64,000 nucleotides of DNA from NCBI GenBank assembly GCA_035516175.1, contig DATJAO010000063.1, positions 7,146 through 71,145 of the forward strand, given 5' to 3'. This document shows positions 7,898 to 17,489 of the stretch, piece after piece. The translations under genes and the position numbers were made by a program. A model generated the notes under the pieces. The model did not search any database, was not told the origin of the DNA, and saw nothing but the letters and a program-made list of their open reading frames with translations. This stretch comes from DASPSR01 sp035516175. Lineage in GTDB: Bacteria; Nitrospirota; UBA9217. Numbering within the stretch: the first letter of the stretch is position 1; each line of letters begins with the position of its first letter.

Positions 7898-8698
7898 ATG
7901 GCGGCAGGTGCTCAAATACCTCAACCTCAAGACATCATGTTATCCGGCCAAAGACTGCATTTCTGGCGAGGTGGGACGGGCCCCGGCCTGTTGCTGCTTC
8001 ACGCAGCCTGGGGGGATGCCGAAATGTCCTGGAGAAGCGTATGGAACCAACTTTCCACCTCTTTCATGGTCATCGCGCCCGATCTCCCCGGATTCGGACA
8101 GTCATCGGGATTGCCCCGCCCCTCGCTCTCAGCGATGTCCCAACTGCTCCAGCAGCTTCTTGATGCACTAAACGTGGATAGCGTCATGGCTGTCGGAAAT
8201 TCATTTGGTGCGGCAGTTGCCATCCAGTTTGCCGGAGACTTTCCGAACACGGCCTCCCAGCTCGTTCTTGTGAATGGGGGCTATATGCCTCCCGTTCCGG
8301 GTCTTGCCAGGAAGCTCGCTGCCTTACCGCTCCTGAACCAGGGATTCCGCCTTCTCATTCGACATCTCTCTTTTTCTTCGCACGCCCTGAAAAGATCCTT
8401 TGTCGATGCTCCCAAACTACCCCTTGGCTTTTTCGAAAAAATACTGCAATATGCTCCTGTATACTCTAAAATATCTTTTGATACCATCATGAACATCTCA
8501 GGGCCTCTGGCAAAGCCCCTTGTTCCCACGCTCCTCCTGTGGGGATCCCAAGACGGCCTGGTGCCCTTGAAGCAGGCCCAGGCGCTTCAGCAGTGGATAC
8601 CCGGTGCCCAACTCATTGCAATCGAAGGAGCAGGCCATATGCCACAGGTCGAACGTCCCGACGAATTTGTGGCATCTATCGTGGGTCTGAGGCATTAG
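7898..8698 (+). CDS. alpha/beta-hydrolase fold enzyme
   Basis: 266 aa. The nucleophile elbow is GNSFG, with the catalytic Ser. The acid residue is in LLWGSQDGLVP and the catalytic His in GAGHMPQVERPDEF. The oxyanion strand reads LLLLHAAWGDAEMSW. The fold is complete and of normal length for a cytoplasmic esterase or hydrolase. The substrate cannot be told. The RBS is AAGGAG ahead of the ATG. Confidence 0.85.
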   Translation: MAAGAQIPQPQDIMLSGQRLHFWRGGTGPGLLLLHAAWGDAEMSWRSVWNQLSTSFMVIAPDLPGFGQSSGLPRPSLSAMSQLLQQLLDALNVDSVMAVGNSFGAAVAIQFAGDFPNTASQLVLVNGGYMPPVPGLARKLAALPLLNQGFRLLIRHLSFSSHALKRSFVDAPKLPLGFFEKILQYAPVYSKISFDTIMNISGPLAKPLVPTLLLWGSQDGLVPLKQAQALQQWIPGAQLIAIEGAGHMPQVERPDEFVASIVGLRH

Positions 8699-8741
8699 AC
8701 AAGGACCTGGGAATGTTGCGTCTTTTAGGGAGCTTACGCAT

Positions 8742-9539
8742 ATGAAAAAGAAAATGCCGGTACTCTTTATCGGGCACGGATCACCGCTTAACATTGTGCT
8801 GGATAACAGCTATACTCAGAACCTGGCGGCACTGGGAAAGAGCCTTCCCAAGCCAAAGGGGATCATGGTCATATCCGCTCACTGGCTTACCAACGGTACT
8901 TTCGTCGCCTGCATGGAAAGACCCAGGACCATTTATGATTTTTACGGATTTCCCAAGGAGCTGTACGATATGCCTTATCCAAGTCCCGGTGCGCCGGATG
9001 AGGCGGAGTTTGTGACAAAAATCGTCAGGAAAACGGCTGTGCAATGCAATCTCGACTGGGGGCTGGACCACGCTTCCTGGGCAGTCCTCAGACATATCTA
9101 TCCGCAGGCGGACATCCCCGTGTTCGAAATGAGCCTCGATTATACGTTCAATGAATGGCACCCGAAACCGGTCCAGTATCACTATGATCTTGCAGCGGAG
9201 CTTTCGGAGCTGCGGAACCGGGGAATATTGATCATCGGGAGTGGGAACATCGTACATAATCTCGGGCTGCTTGATTTTGAGGACATCGACGCGAAACCGT
9301 TCAACTGGTCTATAGAGTTCGATGAGCAGGTGAAGGCCAACCTGCTGAGCAGAAACCACCGAGACCTGGTCCATTACCCGAACATGGGACGGACTTCATC
9401 TCTGGCAGTGCCGACCCTGGACCACTATTTGCCCATGATCTATGCCATCGCCCTTTGGGAAAAAAACGAACCTCTCACGTTTATCCATGAGGGGTTTCAA
9501 TACGGCTCGATCTCGATGCGATGCTTTCATATTGGGTAG
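8742..9539 (+). CDS. ygiD: DODA-type extradiol aromatic ring-opening dioxygenase family (YgiD)
   Basis: 265 aa, LigB superfamily. Metal-ligand motifs are visible: GHGSPLN near the start, SAHW, GSGNIVHNLG and LDHYLPM. E. coli YgiD is a zinc-dependent 4,5-DOPA extradiol dioxygenase; the natural substrate in most bacteria is unknown. The gene starts 43 bases after the hydrolase gene and may share its transcript. Confidence 0.88.
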   Translation: MKKKMPVLFIGHGSPLNIVLDNSYTQNLAALGKSLPKPKGIMVISAHWLTNGTFVACMERPRTIYDFYGFPKELYDMPYPSPGAPDEAEFVTKIVRKTAVQCNLDWGLDHASWAVLRHIYPQADIPVFEMSLDYTFNEWHPKPVQYHYDLAAELSELRNRGILIIGSGNIVHNLGLLDFEDIDAKPFNWSIEFDEQVKANLLSRNHRDLVHYPNMGRTSSLAVPTLDHYLPMIYAIALWEKNEPLTFIHEGFQYGSISMRCFHIG

Positions 9540-9637
9540 AATGGGAGAATTACGGGGACCAGGGCGTAGGACTTGATGAGCCACTCCGTGCTTTAACGAA
9601 TGATCTGATCGTCGCCGCATAACAACAGGTGAATCCC

Positions 9638-12289
9638 ATGTCAGAATCCACAGCAATGCACAAAACTGTCTATCTCAAAGATTACCGTCCGCCTGATTAC
9701 CGCATCGAAACGGTGAACCTCCAGTTCGAGCTCGATGAGACACGAACGCGCGTCGGGTCGCTCATGACCATCGTCTGCACCCACGATCGGTGCGAGGGTT
9801 TCCACCCGCTCGTGCTGAACGGAAGGGACCTCGTGCTCAAGGCAATCAAGATCGATGGGCGGCTTCTGGACGAGCACGACTACAAGCTCGATTCGGAGTC
9901 ACTCACGATCCTGGCGGTGCCTGAACGCTTCACGCTTGAGATCGAGACCGAGATCAATCCCAGGGACAATACCGAGCTTTCCGGCCTCTACATGTCCAGC
10001 GGGAATTTCTGCACCCAGTGCGAGGCAGAGGGATTCCGTAAGATCATGTACTACCTCGACCGGCCCGATGTCATGGCCCGGTTCTTCACGACCATCGTTG
10101 CGGATAAAAAGAAATTCCCGGTGCTCCTCTCGAACGGCAACTTGATCGATTCCGGCAATCTCAAGGACGGCAGGCATTTCTCCAAATGGCATGACCCTTT
10201 TCCGAAGCCCGCATATCTGTTCGCCCTCGTGGCAGGCGACCTTGCGCGTATCGGCGATACGTTCACGACCATGTCCGGGAGAAAGGTAGACCTGAACATC
10301 TTTGTTCAGCATCATAACAAAGATAAGTGCGGTCACGCCATGGAGTCGCTGAAACTGGCCATGAAGTGGGACGAGCAGACCTACGGCAGGGAGTACGACC
10401 TCGACACCTTCATGATCGTTGCTGTCGATGACTTTAACATGGGCGCCATGGAGAACAAGGGGTTGAATATCTTTAACTCCAAGTACGTACTCGCGAAGCC
10501 CGAGACTGCGACAGACGGTGACTTCCAGGGCATCATGGGAGTGGTAGGGCATGAGTACTTCCACAACTGGTCCGGCGACCGCGTGACCTGCAGGGACTGG
10601 TTCCAGCTCTCTCTCAAGGAAGGTTTTACCGTGTTTCGGGATCAGCATTTCATGGAGGACATGACCTCGCGGGGTGTAAAGCGCATCAGTGACGTCAACA
10701 TCCTGCGCACGCACCAGTTTCGCGAGGACGCAAGTCCCATGGCCCATCCGGTGCGGCCCGAGTCCTATGTGGAGATCAATAACTTCTACACTATGACCGT
10801 ATACAATAAGGGCGCCGAAGTGATCCGCATGATGAGAACGCTCCTCGGTTCCGCAGGATTCCGCAAGGGCACGGACCTTTACTTCTCGCGACACGACGGT
10901 CAGGCAGTCACGACAGATGATTTCGCGAAGGCCATGGAAGACGCGAACGGTGTTGACCTCACCCAGTTCAAGCTCTGGTACACTCAGGCAGGCACACCGG
11001 AACTGCATATCTCCCGCGTCTATGACCCCCTGGCAAGAACGTACACGCTTACGATCAAACAGACCTGCCCGCCCACGCAGGGTCAGCAGGAGAAGAAGCC
11101 ATTCCATATCCCCGTTTCCGTCGGGTTGTTGGGGAATGATGGCAAGGATTTCCCTCTTCATCTGAGCGGAAAGATGAATGCGGTTGTCGGAACGCGAGTG
11201 CTTCAGATCAAAAAAGCGGAAGAAACCTTCGCCTTCACCGATATCCCTTACGAGCCCGTGCCGTCGATTCTGCGCGGCTTCTCGGCGCCGGTAAAGGTGA
11301 AACTCAACTTATCCGATGATGAGCGGTTGTTTTTAATGGCAAATGACAGTGACGAGTTCAACCGCTGGGACGCCGGTCAGCAGCTCGCTGTAAAGCTCAT
11401 TATGGACCTGGTGAAGGGTTTCCAGCAGGGGAGGGGAGGGAAGCTTGACCGCAAGTTCATTGATGCCTTCAAAAAGACGCTTGAGAGCGACATGAAGGAC
11501 AAGTCTTTCCAGGCCTTTGCCCTTACGCTCCCGGCAGAGACCTATCTTGCCGACTTCATGGACGTGATCGACCCTACGGCCATCCATGAGGCGAAAAAGT
11601 TTGTGCAGCAGACCCTGGCAGAAGAGCTGAAACAAACATTCCTTGACGTGTATAACGGCAATCAGGATACCGAACCATATCGGGTGGACCAGGTGTCAAT
11701 CGGCCGGAGGAGCCTTAAGAACACCTGCCTTGCTTATCTCATGGAGTTGGAAGATAAAGGCATCCGCCGCCTCTGCATTAATCAATTCCAAACCGGCGGT
11801 AACATGACCGACACCATAGCAGCGCTTGCGAACCTTGCGAACAATGAATGTCCGGAACGGCAGGCGGCGCTCGCCTCGTTCAATGAAAAGTGGAAGGACG
11901 ATCCGCTCGTGATGGACAAGTGGCTCTCGATCCAGGCCATGTCTCGCCTGTCAAATACGCTCGAGACAGTAAAGGCACTCACCCGCCATACAGCCTTCAA
12001 CATCAAGAATCCAAACAAGGTCCGCGCCCTCATCGGCACCTTTGCCCAGGGAAACCCTGTGCGGTTCCATGATCCCAGTGGAACGGGGTATGAGTTCCTA
12101 GCCGCACAGGTCATCACCATCGATCCCCTGAATCCCCAGATCGCTGCCCGCCTGGTATCTGCCTTCACCCTCTGGAAACGCTATGATGAAAAGCGCAGGG
12201 CCCTGATGAAGGCACAGCTTGAGCGGATTCTGAAAACCCCGGGCCTGTCGAAAGATGTTTACGAGATCGTATCGAAGAGCCTGGTTTAG
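9638..12289 (+). CDS. pepN: aminopeptidase N (M1 family)
   Basis: 883 aa from the ATG at 9638, which has AGG 8 bases upstream; a GTG at 9629 is the alternative. The substrate-recognition motif GAMENKG and the zinc site HEYFH (H305, E306, H309) with E328 are intact. The C-terminal helical DUF3458 region extends to the end. Length matches the E. coli PepN type (about 870 aa). It is a cytoplasmic, broad-specificity N-terminal exopeptidase acting late in protein turnover. No lesion was seen. Confidence 0.95.
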   Translation: MSESTAMHKTVYLKDYRPPDYRIETVNLQFELDETRTRVGSLMTIVCTHDRCEGFHPLVLNGRDLVLKAIKIDGRLLDEHDYKLDSESLTILAVPERFTLEIETEINPRDNTELSGLYMSSGNFCTQCEAEGFRKIMYYLDRPDVMARFFTTIVADKKKFPVLLSNGNLIDSGNLKDGRHFSKWHDPFPKPAYLFALVAGDLARIGDTFTTMSGRKVDLNIFVQHHNKDKCGHAMESLKLAMKWDEQTYGREYDLDTFMIVAVDDFNMGAMENKGLNIFNSKYVLAKPETATDGDFQGIMGVVGHEYFHNWSGDRVTCRDWFQLSLKEGFTVFRDQHFMEDMTSRGVKRISDVNILRTHQFREDASPMAHPVRPESYVEINNFYTMTVYNKGAEVIRMMRTLLGSAGFRKGTDLYFSRHDGQAVTTDDFAKAMEDANGVDLTQFKLWYTQAGTPELHISRVYDPLARTYTLTIKQTCPPTQGQQEKKPFHIPVSVGLLGNDGKDFPLHLSGKMNAVVGTRVLQIKKAEETFAFTDIPYEPVPSILRGFSAPVKVKLNLSDDERLFLMANDSDEFNRWDAGQQLAVKLIMDLVKGFQQGRGGKLDRKFIDAFKKTLESDMKDKSFQAFALTLPAETYLADFMDVIDPTAIHEAKKFVQQTLAEELKQTFLDVYNGNQDTEPYRVDQVSIGRRSLKNTCLAYLMELEDKGIRRLCINQFQTGGNMTDTIAALANLANNECPERQAALASFNEKWKDDPLVMDKWLSIQAMSRLSNTLETVKALTRHTAFNIKNPNKVRALIGTFAQGNPVRFHDPSGTGYEFLAAQVITIDPLNPQIAARLVSAFTLWKRYDEKRRALMKAQLERILKTPGLSKDVYEIVSKSLV

Positions 12290-12622
12290 TCACAGACGGA
12301 GATAAGAGGCGCCTATAAGCGGCACGGATAACATCAGGAGGAGGAATACCGGTGAAGGAAGGTTTTTCTCGAAATAGATTCCGATGTGCATGAATACCAA
12401 GAACTTGCTGATTGAGGCAATCAGTCGTATCGATGCCCGGAATGCTGCCGCTCAAGTGAATGGGGCTAAAAGCAAGAGATTCGTTAACGGACAATCCGGC
12501 AACACAGATATCATGTTGTGCCCCGTGGTTTTACCCCGCTAGATATATGCGGTATATTCAATAAGCAAACAAAACAACATAGGTCTTTCAAGCAAAGAGC
12601 GAATGCAGGAGGATGGATACCA
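12290..12622. other. intergenic region, 333 bases
   Basis: No convincing gene. A purine-rich GGAGGAGG with a GTG behind it would give only a 13-codon peptide. AT-rich DNA at 12540-12580 may carry the promoter of the aldo/keto reductase gene, but no clear box pair was found. Confidence 0.5.
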
Positions 12623-13570
12623 ATGAAAAAACGTAAACTCGGAAATTCGGCATTGGAAGTGGCTCCCTTGGCATTCGGAGGCAATGTCTTCGGATGGACG
12701 GTGGATGAGCCGACAGCATTTGAAATATTAGACGCTTTTGTGGCAGCCGGATTTAATCTTCTTGATACGGCGGACACCTACTCCCGGTGGGTCCCGGGTA
12801 ACAAGGGCGGAGAATCGGAAACCATAATCGGCAAGTGGCTCAAGAGAAGCGGGAACCGTAAGAAGGTCGTCATCGCCACGAAGGTCGGGAGTGAAATGGG
12901 ACCGAACAAGAAAGGACTATCGAAGTTCTACATACAACGCGCCGTGGAGGATTCTTTGAAACGCCTGCAGACGGATTACATTGATCTCTATCAGTCGCAT
13001 AAAGACGATCCGGATACGCCCATGGAGGAAACGCTGGAAGCCTATGCACAATTGATCAAACAGGGAAAAGTAAGGGTGATAGGCGCATCGAACTTCAATG
13101 CGGAGCGACTTTCTCAGGCATTGCAGGTCAGTAAACAGCATGGGTATCCCGGCTACCAAAGCCTGCAGCCCTTATATAATCTCTATGATCGTGCAGAGTA
13201 CGAAGCGAATCTTGAACCTCTCTGCCGGGAAAAGGGATTAGGTGTGATCAGCTATTACTCGCTGGCCAGCGGGTTTCTCACCGGCAAGTATCTGTCGGAA
13301 CGTGATCTATCAAAGAGCGTCCGGGGCCAGGGGATCAAAAGATATCTCAATGAACGGGGGTTTAGGATCCTCAAGGCCTTGGACCAGGTGGCAGAGTATT
13401 ATCATTCGACGCCTGCGAGCGTGTCGCTTGCCTGGCTGATCATGCGCCCGAGTATCACCGCACCTATTGCCAGCGCTACGAGCGTAGCACAATTGAACGA
13501 TCTCATCGAAGCGGCAAAGCTTAAATTAGATGAGTCTTCAATAACTACCTTGAATAATGCGAGTGCCTAG
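12623..13570 (+). CDS. aldo/keto reductase
   Basis: 315 aa (beta/alpha)8 oxidoreductase. The start at 12623 has GGAGG 10 bases before it. The catalytic tetrad is visible: Asp and Tyr in LLDTADTYSRW, Lys in VIATKVG, His in LYQSHKDD. The NADPH site IASATSVAQLNDL lies near the C-terminus. The subfamily resembles YajO/Tas-type reductases with broad aldehyde and ketone substrates. It is monocistronic by position. Confidence 0.9.
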   Translation: MKKRKLGNSALEVAPLAFGGNVFGWTVDEPTAFEILDAFVAAGFNLLDTADTYSRWVPGNKGGESETIIGKWLKRSGNRKKVVIATKVGSEMGPNKKGLSKFYIQRAVEDSLKRLQTDYIDLYQSHKDDPDTPMEETLEAYAQLIKQGKVRVIGASNFNAERLSQALQVSKQHGYPGYQSLQPLYNLYDRAEYEANLEPLCREKGLGVISYYSLASGFLTGKYLSERDLSKSVRGQGIKRYLNERGFRILKALDQVAEYYHSTPASVSLAWLIMRPSITAPIASATSVAQLNDLIEAAKLKLDESSITTLNNASA

Positions 13571-13939
13571 TTCATGGTGCTGGTGATGCACATGTTCGTC
13601 GCTTCGGAGCACGCTAAGCAGCAGAAGACCGTAGGGACATTCAATGTCACACGAGTAAGCTCTGATCAAAAGCTGCCCCAGTCGATTGCGATCCGCAGAC
13701 CGCAATATCCATGGTGTAGATCCTTGAGTACGACATATCGGTGTAACACAGTACCGGATGCCCATGTGCACAAAAATCGGTCGTGGGGGCTGGAAATAAA
13801 TGAGCATTAACACCCATAAAGTGTGTTATACTTTAATATTATGCTAAAAGATTGCTTTCTGTCAACTGTCGTAATGTGTTACATCTGACATTTGAGCATT
13901 GCGTCTCGTTGAGCATCATTCCACCACAAAACATTAATC
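13571..13939. other. intergenic region, 369 bases
   Basis: No gene is supported; short open frames on both strands have no recognisable composition. A TTAACACCC-ATAAA-GTGTGTT partial inverted repeat and a TATACT box near 13829 may be a weak promoter for the DedA-rhodanese gene. Confidence 0.4.
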
Positions 13940-14884
13940 ATGGCTAATGTTATACCATTTCTGATGCAGCATGGGTACGCTGTGCTGTTTTTCTGGGTCC
14001 TTGCAGAAACAATTGGGCTTCCGATACCAGTTGCCCCATTGCTAATTACAGTCGGGGCCTTGGTCGGTGTCGGCCAGTTGAACTTGTTTCTCTGCATCGC
14101 TTTAGGAGTCTGTGCAGCGTTACTGAGCGATATTTTTTGGTACATTATGGGCCGGCGGCTGGGAAGTAAAGTATTATCCCTGCTCTGCCGCATTTCTCTC
14201 GAACCCGACTCCTGCGTCCGCCGAACAGAAAATATCTTTGCACGTTACGGCGCCAGGGCGCTCCTCATAACAAAATTCGTACCCGGACTGAGTGCTGTAT
14301 CAACACCGCTAGCGGGTACCATAGACATGCGTCCATTGCGGTTTTTGCTTTTTGACATTCTGGGAATCATCGCTTGGGTCGGCTCCTATGTTCTTTTCGG
14401 ATATATCTTCAGCAAGCAGCTTGATCATGCTCTAGATTACGCTGAGGGAATGGGCAAAACGCTCTCTGTGCTCGTGGTCGGAGCGCTCGCACTGTATATC
14501 CTCCGGAAGTATGCTTTGCGCCGGCGCTTTTTACACGAGCTCTTCGTCGCGCGCATCACTCCGGAAGAACTGAAACAGAAAATGGATGCCGGTGAAGACA
14601 TCGTGGTCATCGATGTGCGTCACTCTCTTGATTTTGAAGCAGAACCCTATATCATCCCTGGCGCTCTGATCATTCCGTCGGAACAATTAGAAAGCCATCC
14701 AGAAGTCCCGCGTGACCGCGAGATCGTCGTTTATTGTTCGTGACCCAACGAAGCCTCTAGCGCCCGGGTGGCGATACGATTGCGGCAGAGAGGAGTGACA
14801 CGCGTCCGGCCGATTACCGGCGGCATTCGCGCGTGGCGTGATCACGGCTATCCCGTCGAACTGGCGGGTAAACGGAAATCATAG
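13940..14884 (+). CDS. DedA/VTT membrane protein fused to a rhodanese domain, with in-frame TGA at codon 268
   Basis: Residues 1-200 are a DedA (VTT) domain with several membrane helices and the motifs ETIGLPIPVAP and ITKFVPGLSAVSTPLAG. From about 210 a rhodanese domain begins (ITPEELKQKMDAGEDIVVID). At 14741 a TGA interrupts the active-site loop, VVYCS-TGA-PNEASSARVA. The same frame then continues cleanly through ITGGIRAWRDHGYPVE to a TAG at 14882, completing the domain. In DedA-rhodanese fusions the loop is normally YCSCPNEAS, so the TGA sits at a cysteine codon. A hairpin with a G-rich loop begins 15 bases after the TGA. Options are selenocysteine, a recent nonsense mutation, or a sequence error. 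No Shine-Dalgarno is evident. Confidence 0.75.
14758..14776 (+). promoter_or_regulatory. candidate bacterial SECIS hairpin downstream of the in-frame TGA
   Basis: Four GC pairs (14761-14764 with 14770-14773), one mismatch and two further AU pairs close a five-base loop CGGGT. The first loop base lies 22 nt after the TGA and a G occupies the second loop position. Known bacterial SECIS elements have a short stem at about this distance with a G in the first two loop positions. The match is suggestive, not decisive. Confidence 0.35.
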
Positions 14885-15057
14885 TGACGGCATTTTGCTG
14901 ATTCGTCGCAGGAAAGGCTGCCGGACAACCGCAGGGACGCCCGCCCCGGTTCAGGGAGACGTCTGACACAGGCCATTTACTACTGAACCCCTGAGCACAT
15001 TGTACTTTGAAGCATCGGACCGACACCTAATATCGGAATGACAAGGAGGATCCAGCA

Positions 15058-16050
15058 ATGAAGTCCATCGGTTTTTTGACCCTAGGTGTCATCTTTGCTA
15101 CATCAGTCTCTCTCCTTGCTGCGGCATCAGAGAGGGTATCGATTCTCGAGTGGGACATCCCGACAGCGAAGTCCTTTCCGCACGATCCGGCCGTCGGGCC
15201 TGACGGATCGCTCTGGTACACAGGCATGATGTCCAATACCCTTGGACGGCTCGATCCAACGAACGGCAAAATAAAAGAGTATCCTTTAAAGACCCCCGAC
15301 TCGGGACCGCACGGATTGACGGCAGATAAGGAAGGGAACATTTGGTTCACTGCCAATTACAAGGGGTATATCGGCAAGCTGAATCAGCAGACCAACGAAG
15401 TGACCGAATATCCGATGCCTGACCCGGCTGCCGGAGATCCACACTCGCTGGTTTTTGACAACAAGGGTGTCCTCTGGTTCACCGTGCAGTTGGGCAATTT
15501 CGTGGGCCGGCTGGATCCCCGGACGGGAACGATCACCTTGAAGCCTTTACCTTCGATCGATTCGAAGCCATACGGGATCGTGATAAGCTTCAGGGGGATG
15601 CCTTTCTTCTGCGAGTTTGGGACCAACAAGATCGCAAGCATCGATCCCCAAACCATGAAGATAACCGAGTACCTACTGCCAAAAGGGGCGCGGCCGAGGC
15701 GACTGGCTATTACTCATGACGATATGATCTACTACACCGATTTCAGCCGCGGATACCTTGGCAGGCTGGACCCCAAGAGCCGCAAGGTCGATGAGTGGCC
15801 ATCGCCGGGAGGGCCGGGGTCCGGACCCTATGGCATCACGATCACACCGGATGGCATGGTTTGGTACAGCGAATCGGGCATCACCCCGAACACGGTCGTA
15901 CGTTTCGATCCAGCCTTGAATCAGTTCGCGAAATGGGCTGTTCCTTCCGGGGGCGGCGTGATCCGTAATATGACGGCAACAACCCGGGGTGATATCTATA
16001 TTGCGTGCAGCGGCGTAAATAAGGTAGGCATCGTCAGAGTCGAGAGGTAA
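15058..16050 (+). CDS. secreted Vgb-like beta-propeller protein
   Basis: 330 aa. A signal peptide (about 1-23, ending LLAAASE) precedes repeated propeller blades of the form 'P-G...DG-LW-T...-IGRLDP.TG.ITEYPLP', seen six or seven times. This is the virginiamycin B lyase / SMP-30-like streptogramin lyase superfamily. Most environmental members have no proven lyase activity, so it should not be read as a resistance gene. Start and RBS (AAGGAGG) are clear. It probably acts in the periplasm. Confidence 0.85.
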   Translation: MKSIGFLTLGVIFATSVSLLAAASERVSILEWDIPTAKSFPHDPAVGPDGSLWYTGMMSNTLGRLDPTNGKIKEYPLKTPDSGPHGLTADKEGNIWFTANYKGYIGKLNQQTNEVTEYPMPDPAAGDPHSLVFDNKGVLWFTVQLGNFVGRLDPRTGTITLKPLPSIDSKPYGIVISFRGMPFFCEFGTNKIASIDPQTMKITEYLLPKGARPRRLAITHDDMIYYTDFSRGYLGRLDPKSRKVDEWPSPGGPGSGPYGITITPDGMVWYSESGITPNTVVRFDPALNQFAKWAVPSGGGVIRNMTATTRGDIYIACSGVNKVGIVRVER

Positions 16051-16349
16051 TTTGCCCAGCTAGGGATTTGCGACGGGGTCAATAGGAGAACAAAGAAACA
16101 TCCTTTAGGCTGCATAAAAAAGCTATTGATATCCGCTTTTGTGATAAAATAAAAATATAGGGATTGTAATGAAGGAAAGGGGTGAAAGAATATGATCGCC
16201 TATCTGAGCCTCTCTGCATCACCCCGCCTCCCCTGTAGTCCCATCTTATGTGTTATCCCCGGCACGCTCATTTGAGAGTCAAGAGGTTCAGTAGTATGTT
16301 TAAAGCGTGAGCGCGAGTCTATCGAATATTAGTGAAGGTGGTGATAGTT
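16051..16349. other. leader/intergenic region with a hairpin that can hide a ribosome site
   Basis: GGGGTGA (16179-16185), part of a good ribosome site, pairs with TCACCCC (16219-16225). Between and beyond lies a 27-codon open frame, ATG at 16192 to TGA at 16273. AT-rich DNA at 16126-16160 may be a promoter. Whether the peptide is made is unknown. Confidence 0.3.
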
Positions 16350-16889
16350 ATGAGAATTCCCTTACAAATAACGTTTCGGAACATTGCACATTCCGCGCCC
16401 ATTGAGACGAACATCAACGAGAAAGCGGCCAAGTTGGAGAGGTTCTACGACAGGATCATGAGCTGCAGGGTCGTGGTCGAGGAATCGCAACGCCGGCGTC
16501 ATCAGGGCAAGCTTTACAGCGTGCGCATCGACATCACCGTGCCCGGCAAGGAACTGGCCGTGACCCGCGAAGAGAATGAAGATGCCTATGTCGCGGTCCG
16601 TGACGCCTTTGACGCCGCGGTCAGGAAGCTCGAAGAACATGCGCGGCGCCGGCACGGAGACGTGAAGGCCCACGCGACGCCGCCCATCGGCCGCATCATC
16701 AGGATCTTTCCTGATTCGGATTACGGATTCATAAAAACGTCCGATGATCGTGAAATCTATTTTCATCGAAACAGCGTACTCGATGATGTTGATTTCAAAC
16801 AGCTGAAATTCGGGACAGAAGTGACGTTCATCGAAGAACAGGGGAAAGAGGGACCGCAGGCGGCGCGAGTGGCGATCAGCGGGCGGTAG
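16350..16889 (+). CDS. HPF/RaiA-type ribosome-associated protein fused to a cold-shock-like domain
   Basis: 179 aa from the ATG at 16350, with AGGTGGTGA in front. Residues 1-105 are the HPF/YfiA (S30AE) fold: N-terminal PLQITFRNIAHSAPIET, and VTREENEDAYVAVRDAFDAA near its end. Residues about 112-178 are an OB-fold cold-shock-like domain, GRIIRIFPDSDYGFIKTSDD then IYFHRNSV, with the RNA-binding aromatic residues kept. HPF proteins silence ribosomes in stationary phase; the usual long-HPF dimerisation domain is replaced here by a nucleic-acid-binding domain. Confidence 0.85.
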   Translation: MRIPLQITFRNIAHSAPIETNINEKAAKLERFYDRIMSCRVVVEESQRRRHQGKLYSVRIDITVPGKELAVTREENEDAYVAVRDAFDAAVRKLEEHARRRHGDVKAHATPPIGRIIRIFPDSDYGFIKTSDDREIYFHRNSVLDDVDFKQLKFGTEVTFIEEQGKEGPQAARVAISGR

Positions 16890-17116
16890 GTCTCTTCATC
16901 CACAGAGAAGCGTGCGGCGCTCACCGCTCCGTGTCGCGCTGTCGTCGCTTCGTGTTTTTAACCTACATTGTGCGTTAAGCATCCGTCTTTCAAAGAAAAG
17001 ACATCGTATATTATCTTGCCCTTTCATAGCAATTTATACTGTTTTTTGAGCGATGAAGTTGTCATGAACGGTTTTTCGTAAAGGTCGATCATTTTTCGAA
17101 AGAGGAGGATCCACGA

Positions 17117-17269
17117 ATGAAGCTTTCTAAAATTGGTGCGGTGGTGCTCGGGATTTGGCTCATTCTGAAAGGCATTATACCGCTCCTGCATCTCAGTTTC
17201 TCCGGCAGCGGTACCGTTCTGGCGATCCTGGCCATCGCCGCTGGCGTCCTGATTCTCCTCGACAGATAA
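17117..17269 (+). CDS. small two-helix membrane protein (50 aa)
   Basis: It begins MKLSKIGAVVLGIWLILKGI and ends in GVLILLDR. Two hydrophobic helices (about 5-25 and 31-47) are split by the turn HLSFSGSG. AGGAGG lies 9 bases before the ATG. Similar tiny proteins are common but uncharacterised in related bacteria. It stands alone between the HPF gene and the minus-strand kinase. Confidence 0.75.
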   Translation: MKLSKIGAVVLGIWLILKGIIPLLHLSFSGSGTVLAILAIAAGVLILLDR

Positions 17270-17489
17270 GTAAGTGCCGAGCGCAGTGCACCAGTGTTCT
17301 CCTTAACCTTTATACCGATAAAGAGAAGAAATATTTAAATTACCGTTCTAACGGGGCAAGCCACAACCAGAGTAACTGCGGTATTTGTCCGTTCGCTTTA
17401 AGTTTTGTTATGACAATTAGGAATTGTCATCGAGGGATCTCCAGACCGCCGTCCAGATGACGGTAGAGAAGGCTGATTCCCGGCGGAAG

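Noticed and set aside
9899..11161. Long minus-strand open frame inside pepN
   Set aside because: Antisense shadow of a clearly conserved gene; no ribosome site and no recognisable domains.
15058..16050. Streptogramin resistance gene (vgb)
   Set aside because: Propeller fold only; secreted environmental homologs are not proven lyases.
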